From NCBI GenBank assembly GCA_020849855.1, contig JADZFO010000040.1, positions 124,001 through 188,000 of the forward strand: DNA of 64,000 bases. Reading direction: 5' to 3'. Below the pieces are notes generated by a model that saw nothing but the letters and a program-made list of their open reading frames with translations, was not told the DNA's origin and did no database searches. Of the stretch, positions 9,336 to 17,955 are shown piece after piece. Source of the stretch: a bacterium (GTDB lineage Bacteria > 4484-113 > JAFGCY01). Every line of letters begins with the position of its first letter. The stretch's first letter is position 1. Made by a program: the position numbers and the translations under genes.

Positions 9336-9355
9336 CACGCGGCGCTTTGGATACC

Positions 9356-9469
9356 GTAGTGGCGGGTCTTGACCCGCCCGGATCCCGTAGTGGCGGGTCT
9401 TGACCCGCCTTGCTCATGTAGGGGCCGGTCTTGACCGGCCTGGATCCTGGAGCGCGGGACATCGTCCCG
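9356..9469 (+). repeat. Cluster of four REP-like palindromes
   Basis: Four elements in a row: GTAG-foot copies with stem GGCGGGTC/GACCCGCC (9356-9378 and 9387-9409), a GTAG-foot copy with GCCGGTC/GACCGGC (9418-9440), and a GGAG-foot copy with CGGGAC/GTCCCG (9449-9469). The same architecture with other stems recurs across the window. They lie between the riboswitch and the next gene and carry no ORF. Confidence 0.8.
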
Positions 9470-9474
9470 TATTC

Positions 9475-9526
9475 CTCTGTGAAACTCTGTTCTCTCGCTT
9501 AACTCTGTTGTGGATCTTCTTCCCGC
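9475..9526 (-). repeat. Dispersed repeat with ACAGAG tracts
   Basis: Minus strand reads GAAGATCCACAACAGAGTTA then GCGAGAGAACAGAGTTTCAC. Close relatives occur on the plus strand at 60633-60681 and 62624-62672. Confidence 0.6.
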
Positions 9527-9532
9527 ACAGCC

Positions 9533-9940
9533 CTACACCGCAGCCAGCAGCTGCTTTAGGGCGGGCGCCAGGCTCTCCTGGCCATCGAACTGCGCGCTGG
9601 CGGCGGCCAGCTCCCCCAGGTAAGGAGCCTGCGCCTGCTCCTGCCGCAGCAGATAGACGGGCATCCGCCGGGCGATGGCCACGCCAACTTCAATGTACAT
9701 GCCCAGGCTGGCCTGCGAGGACTCCACATAGAGCAGCAGGGCATCGCTGGCGCAGAGCTCCCGCACCCCCAGCTCCAGCACGGCCTGCGAACTGCCGCCG
9801 CAGGCCAGCTCCGCGCCATCGATCAGGGTGCAGTAGCTGCTGTGCCCCAGGGCCTGAAGCTCGGCCTGCAGCAGCTCCAGGGCGATCCGCGCCCGGATCA
9901 GGTCCGCGCCGCTGTGGCGGTAAACAATGAAGAAGCGCAT
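9533..9940 (-). CDS. Nucleoside 2-deoxyribosyltransferase-like small protein
   Basis: 135 residues. The stretch ASDALLLYVESSQASLGMYI followed by EVGVAIARRMPVYLL resembles the conserved acidic region of nucleoside 2-deoxyribosyltransferase folds, where Glu in (M/T)xxExG is catalytic. Such folds are used in nucleotide salvage, DNA-modification pathways and as TIR-like cores, so the real substrate is unknown. The start ATG 9940 lies 6 bases after TAAAGT, a -10-type hexamer, with no Shine-Dalgarno, so the message is probably leaderless. It stands alone and is divergent from the Fe-S oxidoreductase gene. Confidence 0.65.
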   Translation of the reverse strand: MRFFIVYRHSGADLIRARIALELLQAELQALGHSSYCTLIDGAELACGGSSQAVLELGVRELCASDALLLYVESSQASLGMYIEVGVAIARRMPVYLLRQEQAQAPYLGELAAASAQFDGQESLAPALKQLLAAV

Positions 9941-10001
9941 GCGCCTACTTTAGCGCCGGCGCCTCCGCGCGGCCGCGCTTCGCCTGCGCCGGCATGCGGT
10001 C

Positions 10002-10007
10002 TATAAT
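10002..10007 (+). promoter_or_regulatory. -10 hexamer TATAAT upstream of the Fe-S oxidoreductase gene
   Basis: Perfect TATAAT in GC-rich DNA, 44 bases before ATG 10052. Transcription would start near 10014, giving a leader of about 38 bases that contains the ribosome-binding site GGAGAG. No convincing -35 box is seen. Confidence 0.55.
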
Positions 10008-10051
10008 TCTCCCCAGCCCGCCGCTGCCCCGCGGCTGACCCTGGAGAGCTG

Positions 10052-12226
10052 ATGTTCAGCATTGTGCACGTGGCCGTCTACAGCGTCCTGCTGCTGATCG
10101 GACTCGGCCTCTTCACCCGCTCCATCCTGACCCGCCTGACCGTGCTGAAGGCCGCCAAGTCCATCGACATGCGCGGCGATGTCGGCGCGCGGGTCCAGGG
10201 TGTGCTGCTGGACGTCTTTGGCCAGGCTCGCCTGCTGCATGGCGACTTCAAGGCCGGCCTGATGCACTTCTTCATCTTCTGGGGCTTTGTGATCCTGCTC
10301 TTCAACACCGGCTACTTCCTGCTGCACGGCTTCACGCCGGAGGCCAGCTGGGAGCTGCCGCTGCTGGGCCGCCACCAGGCCCTCGGCCAGGTTTACCTGC
10401 TGCTGCGCGACACCTTCAGCTGCCTGGTGCTGGGCGCCGTGCTTTACGCCCTCTGGCGCCGCCTGGTGGTCAAGCCCCGGCGCCTGACCCTCAGCTCCGA
10501 GGGCATCCTGATCCTCTGCTTCATCGGCGGCCTGATGCTGACCGACATGCTCATGGCCTCGGCCGAGGTCGGCCTTGGCAACCATGAGCCCGGCCGCCTG
10601 AGCTTCATCGAGCTCAGCCTCGGCCGCGCCATGCTGGGCCAGGACGCCGGCCTGCTTAACGGGCTCTACTGGGTCAACTGGTGGGCGCACTTCCTGATAC
10701 TCATCAGCTTCCTGAACCTGCTGCCGCTGAGCAAGCACTTCCACGTGCTCCTCAGCCCCTTCAATGTCTACTTCCGCACCCTCGACGGCGTGGCCCGCCC
10801 GCCCGCCATCGACTTCGAGGACGAGAACGCCGAGCAGTTCGGCGTGTCCGATCCGCGGCAGCTCACCTGGAAGAACTGGCTGGACAGCTACAACTGCACC
10901 GAGTGCGGCCGCTGCGACAGCTTCTGCCCGGCCAACCAGACCGGCAAGAGCCTCAGCCCGCAGCGCATCATCACCGGCACCCGCAAGCAGATCTATGCCA
11001 TGACGCCAAAGCTGCTGCTGGAGCTGGCCCGGGCAAAGACGGCAGAGGCCGGCGCGGCGCTGTCCGGGACCGAGGCAGCAGGGGAGGGCAGCGCAACCAT
11101 GGCGGCCCTGCGCGGCAACCAGCCCCCTGAGAAGGGGCGCCATAACGGCCTGCCCAGCGGCGGCGATGCCGTTCTGCCCGAGGACCTGCCGCTCTTTGTC
11201 GGCGAGCGCCACACCGACGAGGCCCTCTGGGCCTGCACCACCTGCGGCGCCTGCGACATCCACTGCCCGGTGGTGATCGACCACGTGGTGCCGATCCTGC
11301 AGATGCGCCGGCACCTGGTGCTGGACCAGGACGGGCGCTATCCCAAGGAGCTGAACATCCTCTTCAAGGGCCTCGAGACCCAGGGCAACCCCTGGGGCCT
11401 CGGCTCGCATACCCGCATGGACTGGGCCCAGGGCATGCACGTGCCCACCCTGGACGACAACCCCGACGCGGAGTACCTCTACTACGTCGGCTGCTTCGGC
11501 TCCTTCGACTCGCGCTCCAAGCCCACCACGGTGGCCCTGGTGGAGCTGCTCAACAAGGCCGGCGTGAACTACGCCGTGATGGGCCGCTCGGAGAGCTGCA
11601 ACGGCGATCCGGCCCGGCGCTGCGGCAACGAGTACATCGCGCACATGCTCTCAGAGCAGCTGGCCGAGAACCTGCGCGAGGTCAAGCCGCGCAAGCTGAT
11701 CACCGCCTGCCCGCACTGCTACAACACCTTCCGCACGGACTACGAGAACTATGGCGTAAAGTTTGACGAGGTGATCCACCACAGTGAGCTGCTGGCGCAG
11801 CTGGTGGAAAGCGGCAGGCTGACGCCTGCCAGCACGGGCAGCTACGGCGCCTCGGCAGGAGCGCCGGCAAAGAAGAAGAAGATCGTCTTCCACGACTCCT
11901 GTTACCTCGGCCGCTATAACGAGGTCTACGAGCAGCCGCGCCAGACCCTGGCTGCGGTCCCCGGCGTGGAGCTGGTGGAGGCGCCCTTCTGCCGCGACAA
12001 GGGCTTCTGCTGCGGCGCGGGCGGCGGGCGCATGTTCATGGAAGAGACCGAAGGCCGCCGCGTCAACGAGTTCCGCTATGACCAGCTGGCCGAGAGCGGC
12101 GCCGACGAAGTGGCGGTGGCCTGCCCCTTCTGCATGACGATGATCGACGACGCGGCCAAAGCCCAGGGCGAGAAGGCCCTGCCAGTGCGCGATATCGCCC
12201 TGGTGCTGCGAGACTCAATCATGTAG
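10052..12226 (+). CDS. Membrane-bound Fe-S oxidoreductase (NarI-like membrane domain, 4Fe-4S ferredoxin and two CCG domains)
   Basis: 724 residues. N-terminal half (1-250) has about six membrane helices of the NarI/HdrE type. Then two 4Fe-4S motifs, CTECGRCDSFCP (about 285) and CTTCGACDIHCP (about 395), and two CCG domains: GCFGSFDSR...ESCNGDPARRC and a C-terminal HDSCYLGRYNE...KGFCCGAGGG. This build matches heterodisulfide-reductase-like quinone oxidoreductases that pass electrons from ETF or lactate/glycolate-type dehydrogenases to menaquinone. No partner dehydrogenase or ETF gene lies nearby. The stop TAG is also the first TAG of a REP-like repeat (GTAG foot at 12223). Confidence 0.88.
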   Translation: MFSIVHVAVYSVLLLIGLGLFTRSILTRLTVLKAAKSIDMRGDVGARVQGVLLDVFGQARLLHGDFKAGLMHFFIFWGFVILLFNTGYFLLHGFTPEASWELPLLGRHQALGQVYLLLRDTFSCLVLGAVLYALWRRLVVKPRRLTLSSEGILILCFIGGLMLTDMLMASAEVGLGNHEPGRLSFIELSLGRAMLGQDAGLLNGLYWVNWWAHFLILISFLNLLPLSKHFHVLLSPFNVYFRTLDGVARPPAIDFEDENAEQFGVSDPRQLTWKNWLDSYNCTECGRCDSFCPANQTGKSLSPQRIITGTRKQIYAMTPKLLLELARAKTAEAGAALSGTEAAGEGSATMAALRGNQPPEKGRHNGLPSGGDAVLPEDLPLFVGERHTDEALWACTTCGACDIHCPVVIDHVVPILQMRRHLVLDQDGRYPKELNILFKGLETQGNPWGLGSHTRMDWAQGMHVPTLDDNPDAEYLYYVGCFGSFDSRSKPTTVALVELLNKAGVNYAVMGRSESCNGDPARRCGNEYIAHMLSEQLAENLREVKPRKLITACPHCYNTFRTDYENYGVKFDEVIHHSELLAQLVESGRLTPASTGSYGASAGAPAKKKKIVFHDSCYLGRYNEVYEQPRQTLAAVPGVELVEAPFCRDKGFCCGAGGGRMFMEETEGRRVNEFRYDQLAESGADEVAVACPFCMTMIDDAAKAQGEKALPVRDIALVLRDSIM

Positions 12227-12245
12227 GGGCGCACAGAGTGCGCCC

Positions 12246-13108
12246 GGCCTTCTTCGTAGAGGCGCACGGATATGCGCCCGGCAATAGCGCTAGCCGCAGG
12301 CACAGGGGTAGGGGCGCACAGAGTGCGCCCGGCCCTCACCCAGCTATCTCTACGTCCGCCGCCAGAATCGCATCCAACGGGTCTGGCGGGCCGCTGACGT
12401 TACGACCCGGGTTGTATCTGTCCAGCTCCCAGGCGCGTGGATTGTCAATCTGATACTGCCGCAGAGCCAGCAGCGACTCCTCACTGCGCACGACATGCTC
12501 GTGAAAGCCGCGGTGCCAGAGCTTCAGCTCGGGATTGCCCTGCAACTTCCTGGCCCGGCTGGTGACAGCGGACTTGAAGCCTGAGACAAAGCTGCTGACC
12601 GAGCGGGCTTCCCTGTGTCCGGGCTGCCGCGAATATCCCAGCTGCTGCTGCGCAGCCGCCTTATCGATCGCGACAATGCAGTGCAGGTGGTTTGGCATCA
12701 ACACACTACTGTCCAGCCGCCAGCCTGATCGGATCTCAAAGGAACGCTGCAGCTCCTCGAGAGCAATGCGGCCGATGGGGCTGAGCTCGACGGCGCCAGC
12801 CTCAAGCCTGCCGAGCAGCCTGCGCCGCGCATCGCAGCAGATGGTCAGGAAGTAGTAGCCGCTGCCAGCATAGTTCCAGTAGGGCAGGCGAACGACCTTG
12901 CGCTCTCTGCTGTCGTCTTGCATGCTGAAAAGTATACGCATGGGGCCGGGCGCACTATGTGCCCCCCTACACTCTGTCCATTCGCCCCCGAAAAGCGTAG
13001 GGGCGCACAAGGTGCGCCCGGCGTTCTTCGTAGGGGCGCACAGAGTGCGCCCGGCAAAAGCGCTAGCGGCAGGCACAGGGGTAGGGGCGCACAGAGTGCG
13101 CCCGGCCT
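12246..13108. mobile_element. RAYT gene flanked by about 90-bp direct repeats of REP-like elements (REPtron-like unit)
   Basis: Left flank 12246-12335 and right flank 13020-13108 match along their whole length: TTCTTCGTAG, a GGCGC...GCGCC palindrome, AGCGCTAGC(C/G)GCAGGCACAG, then a second palindrome GGGGCGCACAGAGTGCGCCC. Further copies lie at 12223-12248, inverted at 12945-12970, and at 12997-13022. Each begins with the GTAG foot typical of RAYT-associated REPs. The transposase gene lies between the flanks. Confidence 0.75.
12336..12923 (-). CDS. REP-associated tyrosine transposase (RAYT, IS200/Y1 family)
   Basis: Single-strand DNA transposase/HUH enzyme expected to cut and spread REP palindromes. 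About 195 residues with the HUH motif in MPNHLHCIVAI, entry motif YFLTICCDARRRLLG, and the helix REESLLALRQYQIDNPRAW-like segment (EESLLALRQYQIDNPRAW) that carries the nucleophilic tyrosine in this family. Start ATG 12923 is chosen because TATACT lies 7 bases upstream; a longer frame merely translates upstream REPs (GRTLCAPT twice). Flanking GTAG-foot palindromes are its likely substrates. Sits between the Fe-S oxidoreductase and amj. Confidence 0.9.
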   Translation of the reverse strand: MQDDSRERKVVRLPYWNYAGSGYYFLTICCDARRRLLGRLEAGAVELSPIGRIALEELQRSFEIRSGWRLDSSVLMPNHLHCIVAIDKAAAQQQLGYSRQPGHREARSVSSFVSGFKSAVTSRARKLQGNPELKLWHRGFHEHVVRSEESLLALRQYQIDNPRAWELDRYNPGRNVSGPPDPLDAILAADVEIAG

Positions 13109-13112
13109 TCCC

Positions 13113-13994
13113 CTACTTGCTCAAAAACGCGTTGACCCAGTGCGCCACTGTCAGCACATACTTCGCCATCAGCGGCAGCAGCACAATGCCGATCAGGATG
13201 CCGGCGAAGCGCGTCACCACCAGCATAACGTGCAGGGCCTTGGCGTCGCTCTCCGGGCGCTTGCCGTTGATGCACTGGTCGATGACGATCGCCGCCGGCG
13301 GGTCGACCAGCACAAAGAACAGCACGGTGGCGATGCCGTTGACCACGCCGCTGAGGTTCGTTGCGGTGCCGGCCAGGCTGTGGTCCCAGCTCGCCGCCAG
13401 CACCGTGCTCATCACCCCGATGCTGTAAAAGCAGGTCACGAAGATGTTGAAGACAATCGCGTTGCGCGGCAGGCCGGCGACGCGGAAGTGCTGGCCGATG
13501 CCGGCCGGGATCGGCGGGCGCATGTAATGCGCGATGCGCCAGCAGCGCCGCAGGCCGTACCAGACTGTGCGCGGCAGGCTGCCCTTGCTTTCCAGCACGT
13601 CGATGCCGCGGCGCACCAGGCTGATGTAGGTCGGGCTGAGGGCCGCGCCGATCAGCACGCCCAGGGCCACAAAGAGCAGGTCGATGCGCAGCGCGGTCAG
13701 CACCTGGCCGGCGTCGTAAACGCCCTTGTCCACCTGGTCCGAGAAGTTGCCCAGCACCGGCGTCTGGATCATGTTCGCCATGCGCGAGAAGACCACCACG
13801 CTGTTGAACAGCGAGAGGCTGATCGCCAGGCGGCGGGTCAGCACCCCGGCCGTGCGGACGCAGTAGGCCAGGGTGTCGGTGATGCTCATCAGCATCAGCA
13901 GCGCGCCGGCCAGCAGCATCGGCTTTAAGATCTGAGCCGGCAGGCTCAGGCCCAGGAAGTGCACCACTTGTGCTGCTGATGCGCCTTCGTTCAC
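13113..13994 (-). CDS. amj: Amj-type lipid II flippase
   Basis: Polytopic membrane protein that flips lipid II for peptidoglycan synthesis, an alternate to MurJ. The family signature is clear: LMSITDTLAYCVRTAGVLTR and SLFNSVVVFSRMANMIQTP, followed by several membrane helices; 293 residues is close to Amj/YdaH. GTG start at 13994, 3 bases after the stop of the upstream nucleotidase-like gene, so the two probably form an operon. The downstream end runs into REP repeats. In other bacteria amj acts as a back-up flippase under envelope stress. Confidence 0.88.
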   Translation of the reverse strand: MNEGASAAQVVHFLGLSLPAQILKPMLLAGALLMLMSITDTLAYCVRTAGVLTRRLAISLSLFNSVVVFSRMANMIQTPVLGNFSDQVDKGVYDAGQVLTALRIDLLFVALGVLIGAALSPTYISLVRRGIDVLESKGSLPRTVWYGLRRCWRIAHYMRPPIPAGIGQHFRVAGLPRNAIVFNIFVTCFYSIGVMSTVLAASWDHSLAGTATNLSGVVNGIATVLFFVLVDPPAAIVIDQCINGKRPESDAKALHVMLVVTRFAGILIGIVLLPLMAKYVLTVAHWVNAFLSK

Positions 13995-13997
13995 AGC

Positions 13998-16409
13998 CTA
14001 GATCTCGGCCTCGAAGCCGGCGCGCTGCTGGCCCTCGCTCAGCAGGTGCAGCGCCTCAAAGCGGTAGACCTTCGGCGCCAGGTTCTGGCCGGCATTGCTG
14101 CGGCCGTTCCAGCGCCCGCTGAAGTTGCGGCTCTCGCCGGGGCCCAGGGGTTCCACCCGCGGCTTCTGCATGAAGAAGCGGTTGTGGTTAAAGTTCCACA
14201 GCAGGTTGTTGCCGTCATAGACCATGAAGTCGAAGAAGGCCGCGTCGCTGTAGCTCATGGAGGCCGTTTTGTCGCCGTTGTTCACCACGTGCAGGGTGAA
14301 GATGTACTCGCCGCCCATACGCTCCACGCTGAACTCATAGTCCACATCGCCGTTATTGGCCGTCGCGGAGCCGATGAACATGTCGCCGCTGCTGGCAGAG
14401 GAAGTCTCGCTTCCCTCGTCGACGCCCTCTTCATCCAGCACCGGGGGCAGGTCCTCGCCGATCTCCTCGCTGCCCGGGCCGTCGGCTTCGGGCACCACGC
14501 CTTCGGCTTCTTCGGTGGCCTCACCCAGGACCTCATCGACGCCTTCGTCCACCATCTCGCCGGCTTCATCCACGGCCTCGTCGACGCTCTCGTCGACCAT
14601 CTCGCCGGCCTCTTCACTGATGCTCTCGTCGGTGACGGTCTCATCGCTGACCGTCTCATCGCTCAGGGGCTCGCCATCGCGGCCCAGGCGCTCGTCGCTC
14701 ACGCCCTCGTCGACGGTCTCGTCGGGGATGAACTCCTCCTCGGCCGCCGGCTGCTCATCCGCGCTGGCCATCTCCTCATCCGCCGCCGGGCTCTCATCGG
14801 CAAGGGTCTCTTCCTCCACCGGTGCCTCATCCCGCACTTCCGGCTCGCTGGTATCGGCGCCGGCCGGCGCATCGGCCATGAAGGTGATGCGGCTGAACAC
14901 GCCGGACTGCACCGGCGTGCCGTTCTTGATGCGCTCCTTGATGATGTCGCGCACCAGGCGGCCGGTATAGCTGCGCTCCTTGATCGTGCCCAGGGTGCTG
15001 TAGCCGCTGCCGCCCTCGGCCAGCATGTCGCTTGTCGCGATGCTGTAGCGCGCGAAGGGGTCGAGGTTCTCGTTGTTGACCTTGATGTAGTAAGCCTTGC
15101 CGTTGAACAGCGCCATCTTCAGGCCGCTGATCTGCGGGAAGCCCGGGCGGCCGATCTGGTCCGCCGCGTCGTTGAGGATCTCCTGCAGCTCGCCGCCGGT
15201 GACCGTCAGTTTCATTGCATAGTGGTCGAAGGGCAGGGCGGTGAAAAGGTCGCCCAGGGTCACCGGCCCTTCGGGCAGCCCGGCGCGGAAGAAGCCCGCG
15301 GGCAGGATCGCCACATCCGCGCTGCAGTAGTCGCGCAGCACGTCGCAGACGAAGTTGCCCATGTCGGTCTCGGAGCTCTTGGCCTTCACCGCGGCCATCC
15401 GCGTCGTGCTGGAGCCGATCACCACCGCCATGCGCTCGTTGAGGCCGGGGGCATAGCTGGCCAGCCAGGTCAGATAGTCGGAATTTTCCTTATAGCGCCC
15501 GCCCATCGGCTCCAGGGAGGAATCGAAGTAGCTGCGGGTCAGGCGGCCGTTGCTGTCGGGCTTGAAGGACAGCTTCAGCAGGCCGACGTTCTTGCCATAA
15601 AAGCCGTCGTGCACCACCAGGGTCTGGCCGACCTTCATCGGCACCTGCAGCTCGCTGTGGCTCATGCCGCCCACGATCACATCAATGCCCGGCACCTTGG
15701 ATGCCAGGCGGATGTCCTCGTTGACGCCCATGTGTGTCAGCGCCACCACGATATCCGCCTTGGCCCGCAGCTCCGGCACCAGGGACTTCGCGACTTCCTC
15801 CGGGTCCTGCACTGTCAGGCCCTCGAAGTTCTTTGCCGCGGCCCGGCTGGCGATCTCGGTGGTCGTCAGGCCGAAGACGGCGATACGCAGGCCGTCGCGC
15901 TCGATGATCGTGTAAGGCTTGGCGAAGCTGCTGCCGGTGTCGCGGCTGATGATGTTCGCGCTCAGAACGGCGAACTTCGCTTCGCTCATGCGCTGCTTCA
16001 GCACGCCGACGCCGTAATCGAAGTCGTGCACGCCCAGGCACATGGCGTCATAGCCCAGGCGGTTCATCGCCTCAATATCCAGATAGCCCTGGAAGGCGTC
16101 CGAAAGCGGGGTGCCGCTCAGCGCGTCGCCACTGTCCAGGGTCAGCCAGGTCATCTTCTTGTGCCTGCGCTTTTCCTGGAAGTAGATCGCCCGCTTGGCG
16201 ACGCCGCCCATGGGCTTCTCGCCGTCGCCGGCGAAGCTCTCCAGATGCCCGTGTGTATCTCCAGTGTAAAGAATGGAGATATTTACGCCTTCAGCCTGTG
16301 CCATGGCCGCGCGCGGCAAAGCCGCACTCAGCCCCAGCCCCAGACAGAGCACTGCCAGCATCAGCTTCAGCGGCAGTGGCCCCCTACATGCCCGTCCGTT
16401 TTTCCGCAT
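13998..16409 (-). CDS. Secreted UshA/5'-nucleotidase-like protein with acidic repeat linker and BsuPI domain
   Basis: About 803 residues. Signal peptide (LPLKLMLAVLCLGLGLSAAL, AMA-QAE), metallophosphatase domain with ILYTGDTHGHLE and TLDSGDALSG, 5'-nucleotidase C-terminal domain (ATSDMLAEGGSGYSTLG), then an acidic low-complexity stretch of about 150 residues with repeats such as VSDETV and VDEAGEMVDE, and a C-terminal BsuPI-like domain (VVNNGDKTASMSYSDA). Two usual metal ligands differ: GVHDFDYG replaces GNHEFDxG and GGMSHSE replaces GGHxH, so activity may be lost or altered. ATG 16409 starts just before the signal peptide; a longer frame to 16556 has no added domain. Probably cotranscribed with amj. 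Confidence 0.85.
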   Translation of the reverse strand: MRKNGRACRGPLPLKLMLAVLCLGLGLSAALPRAAMAQAEGVNISILYTGDTHGHLESFAGDGEKPMGGVAKRAIYFQEKRRHKKMTWLTLDSGDALSGTPLSDAFQGYLDIEAMNRLGYDAMCLGVHDFDYGVGVLKQRMSEAKFAVLSANIISRDTGSSFAKPYTIIERDGLRIAVFGLTTTEIASRAAAKNFEGLTVQDPEEVAKSLVPELRAKADIVVALTHMGVNEDIRLASKVPGIDVIVGGMSHSELQVPMKVGQTLVVHDGFYGKNVGLLKLSFKPDSNGRLTRSYFDSSLEPMGGRYKENSDYLTWLASYAPGLNERMAVVIGSSTTRMAAVKAKSSETDMGNFVCDVLRDYCSADVAILPAGFFRAGLPEGPVTLGDLFTALPFDHYAMKLTVTGGELQEILNDAADQIGRPGFPQISGLKMALFNGKAYYIKVNNENLDPFARYSIATSDMLAEGGSGYSTLGTIKERSYTGRLVRDIIKERIKNGTPVQSGVFSRITFMADAPAGADTSEPEVRDEAPVEEETLADESPAADEEMASADEQPAAEEEFIPDETVDEGVSDERLGRDGEPLSDETVSDETVTDESISEEAGEMVDESVDEAVDEAGEMVDEGVDEVLGEATEEAEGVVPEADGPGSEEIGEDLPPVLDEEGVDEGSETSSASSGDMFIGSATANNGDVDYEFSVERMGGEYIFTLHVVNNGDKTASMSYSDAAFFDFMVYDGNNLLWNFNHNRFFMQKPRVEPLGPGESRNFSGRWNGRSNAGQNLAPKVYRFEALHLLSEGQQRAGFEAEI

Positions 16410-16446
16410 AGCACCAACCGCGTGGATAACTGGTTGATAAGGTTCA

Positions 16447-16452
16447 ATTCTA
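16447..16452 (-). promoter_or_regulatory. -10 hexamer TAGAAT upstream of the nucleotidase-amj operon
   Basis: Minus-strand TAGAAT in an A/T-rich patch, 37 bases before ATG 16409. Spacing fits a short leader. No clear -35 box. Confidence 0.4.
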
Positions 16453-16575
16453 GCACAGCACTTGTCTGTGCTTTCCCCAAGCTTCTCTTTCATGCAACTC
16501 CCCGGCGCCCCGCGGGCACGGCTGGTAACCTGCTTTAATGCGCAAGCCGGTACCAATGCGGGATGGGCGCTGAGC

Positions 16576-16581
16576 TATAAT
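16576..16581 (+). promoter_or_regulatory. -10 hexamer TATAAT upstream of the sugar transferase gene
   Basis: Perfect TATAAT. Expected start of transcription near 16588, either giving a roughly 75-base leader to GTG 16662 or placing an in-frame TTG (16587) at the very 5' end. Confidence 0.5.
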
Positions 16582-16661
16582 CGGGTTTGGCAGGCCTGCT
16601 GACAAAAGGCGGCGGGAATGCTTTCCACAGGATGTCCACAGCGTTTTCAGGGGAGAGAGAT

Positions 16662-17408
16662 GTGCGGCGCCCGGGCGCGCCTGCCGTTCCGGCCGCCAGC
16701 CTGGAGCAGCCCATCAGCCCGGCGGAGATCCGCGCCCTGCCTGTCCCGCATGCCTACCTGCGCTTCAAGCGCGGTTTTGACATCGTCAACGCCCTGCTGC
16801 AACTTACACTATTCGCCCCGCTGATGCTGCTTATTTCGGCCGTGATCTGGCTGTCGGACCGCGGCCCGGTCTTCTTCCTGCAGGAACGCCTAACCGGCGG
16901 CCGCCGCGGCCCGCGGGTCTTCCGCATCATCAAGTTCCGCACCATGGTGGTGGATGCCGAGAGCCTTGGCGCCAAGATCACCGGCAAGAACGACTGCCGC
17001 ATCACCCCCATCGGCCGCCTGCTGCGCAAGACCAAGCTGGATGAGCTGCCGCAGTACATCAACGTGCTCAAGGGCGAGATGAGCTTTGTCGGCCCGCGGC
17101 CCCAGACCCTGGGCTATGTCGAGGCCTTCCGCGACCACTACCACGCCATCCACAGCATCGTGCCCGCCGGGGTCACGGACCTCGCCTCGGTCAAATACAA
17201 GGATGAGGGCCGGATCCTCGACTCGGTCGAAGACCCCGAGCGCTATTACATCGAGCACATCATGCCCGACAAGATCCGCTGCCACTACGAGTATGTGCGG
17301 AACATGAGCCTTGGCTCGGACCTTAAGATAATATTCCTCACCCTGGCGAAGGTCTTCAGCCGGTCTTCACGCAGCCAGGAAGGGAATTTAAGCCGCGCAG
17401 AGGGCTAG
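16662..17408 (+). CDS. Initiating sugar transferase (undecaprenyl-phosphate glycosyl-1-phosphate transferase)
   Basis: Transfers a sugar-1-phosphate to undecaprenyl phosphate to start exopolysaccharide or O-antigen units. KRGFDIVNALLQLTLFAPLM membrane anchor, then the catalytic core: FRIIKFRTMVVDAE, LRKTKLDELPQYINVLKGEM, SFVGPRP. GTG 16662 is preferred because AGGGGAGAG lies 5 bases upstream and third-position GC rises sharply there; an in-frame TTG (16587) and ATG (16632) would add 25 or 10 atypical residues. Downstream genes follow within 6-8 bases, so it heads a three-gene run, although no glycosyltransferase follows. Confidence 0.88.
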   Translation: MRRPGAPAVPAASLEQPISPAEIRALPVPHAYLRFKRGFDIVNALLQLTLFAPLMLLISAVIWLSDRGPVFFLQERLTGGRRGPRVFRIIKFRTMVVDAESLGAKITGKNDCRITPIGRLLRKTKLDELPQYINVLKGEMSFVGPRPQTLGYVEAFRDHYHAIHSIVPAGVTDLASVKYKDEGRILDSVEDPERYYIEHIMPDKIRCHYEYVRNMSLGSDLKIIFLTLAKVFSRSSRSQEGNLSRAEG

Positions 17409-17413
17409 GGGAC

Positions 17414-17947
17414 GTGTCAAGCAAAGGCAGCAGCGCTAAGGGCAGCGAAGGGACCGCACGCAGCGGGTCCCGTCTGGGCGAGTTTCTGCCCGCGATCATC
17501 TTCGTGCTCATCCTGGCGCTCGGCCTTGGCACCTTCCTCTTCACCCGCGCCCAGTCGGCGGCCAAACGCGCGACTGCCGTGCGCGCCAATGAGAAGCAGG
17601 GCCTGCCCAGCGACTTCCCCTCAGAGATAGTGCCGCTTTATGCCGGGGCCACCATCACCGAGACCCTCAAGGACACAACCGAAAGCCGCGAAGGCGAGCC
17701 CATGGACCGCTGGATCGTGCACTCCTGGTCCCCCGATGAGCCCAAAAAGATCTACGAGTTCTATAACGAACTGCTTCTGGGCAAGGGCATGGCGCAGCAG
17801 ATGTACATCTCCATCCCTGGCGGCTATGGCGTGGACTTCGCCGACCAGTACCAGGTGGTGAACTTCATCATCGAGAAAAGCAAGGACGACCCGGCGAAGA
17901 CCAACCTCGAAATCACCTTCAACCGCCTGCAGTCCTATAAGCCCTAG
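17414..17947 (+). CDS. Single-pass membrane protein of unknown function
   Basis: 177 residues: a Ser/Gly/Lys-rich cytoplasmic start, one membrane helix (LPAIIFVLILALGLGTFLF, about 25-43), and a periplasmic domain with PSEIVPLYAGATITETLKD and YEFYNELLLGKGMAQQMYI. The periplasmic part resembles small alpha/beta domains found next to envelope proteins, but I cannot name the family. GTG start 5 bases after the sugar transferase stop and 8 bases before the GNAT gene, so it is probably cotranscribed with both. Confidence 0.75.
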   Translation: MSSKGSSAKGSEGTARSGSRLGEFLPAIIFVLILALGLGTFLFTRAQSAAKRATAVRANEKQGLPSDFPSEIVPLYAGATITETLKDTTESREGEPMDRWIVHSWSPDEPKKIYEFYNELLLGKGMAQQMYISIPGGYGVDFADQYQVVNFIIEKSKDDPAKTNLEITFNRLQSYKP

Positions 17948-17955
17948 GCTGTCTT

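Noticed and set aside
10001-11644. 547-codon minus-strand frame opposite the Fe-S oxidoreductase
   Set aside because: No domains and typical shadow composition; the plus strand holds clear 4Fe-4S and CCG motifs.
14046-16538. Long open frame (830 codons) on the plus strand opposite the nucleotidase-like gene
   Set aside because: It mirrors a real gene on the minus strand; its product is His/Ala/Val-rich without recognisable domains, a common artefact of GC-rich coding DNA.
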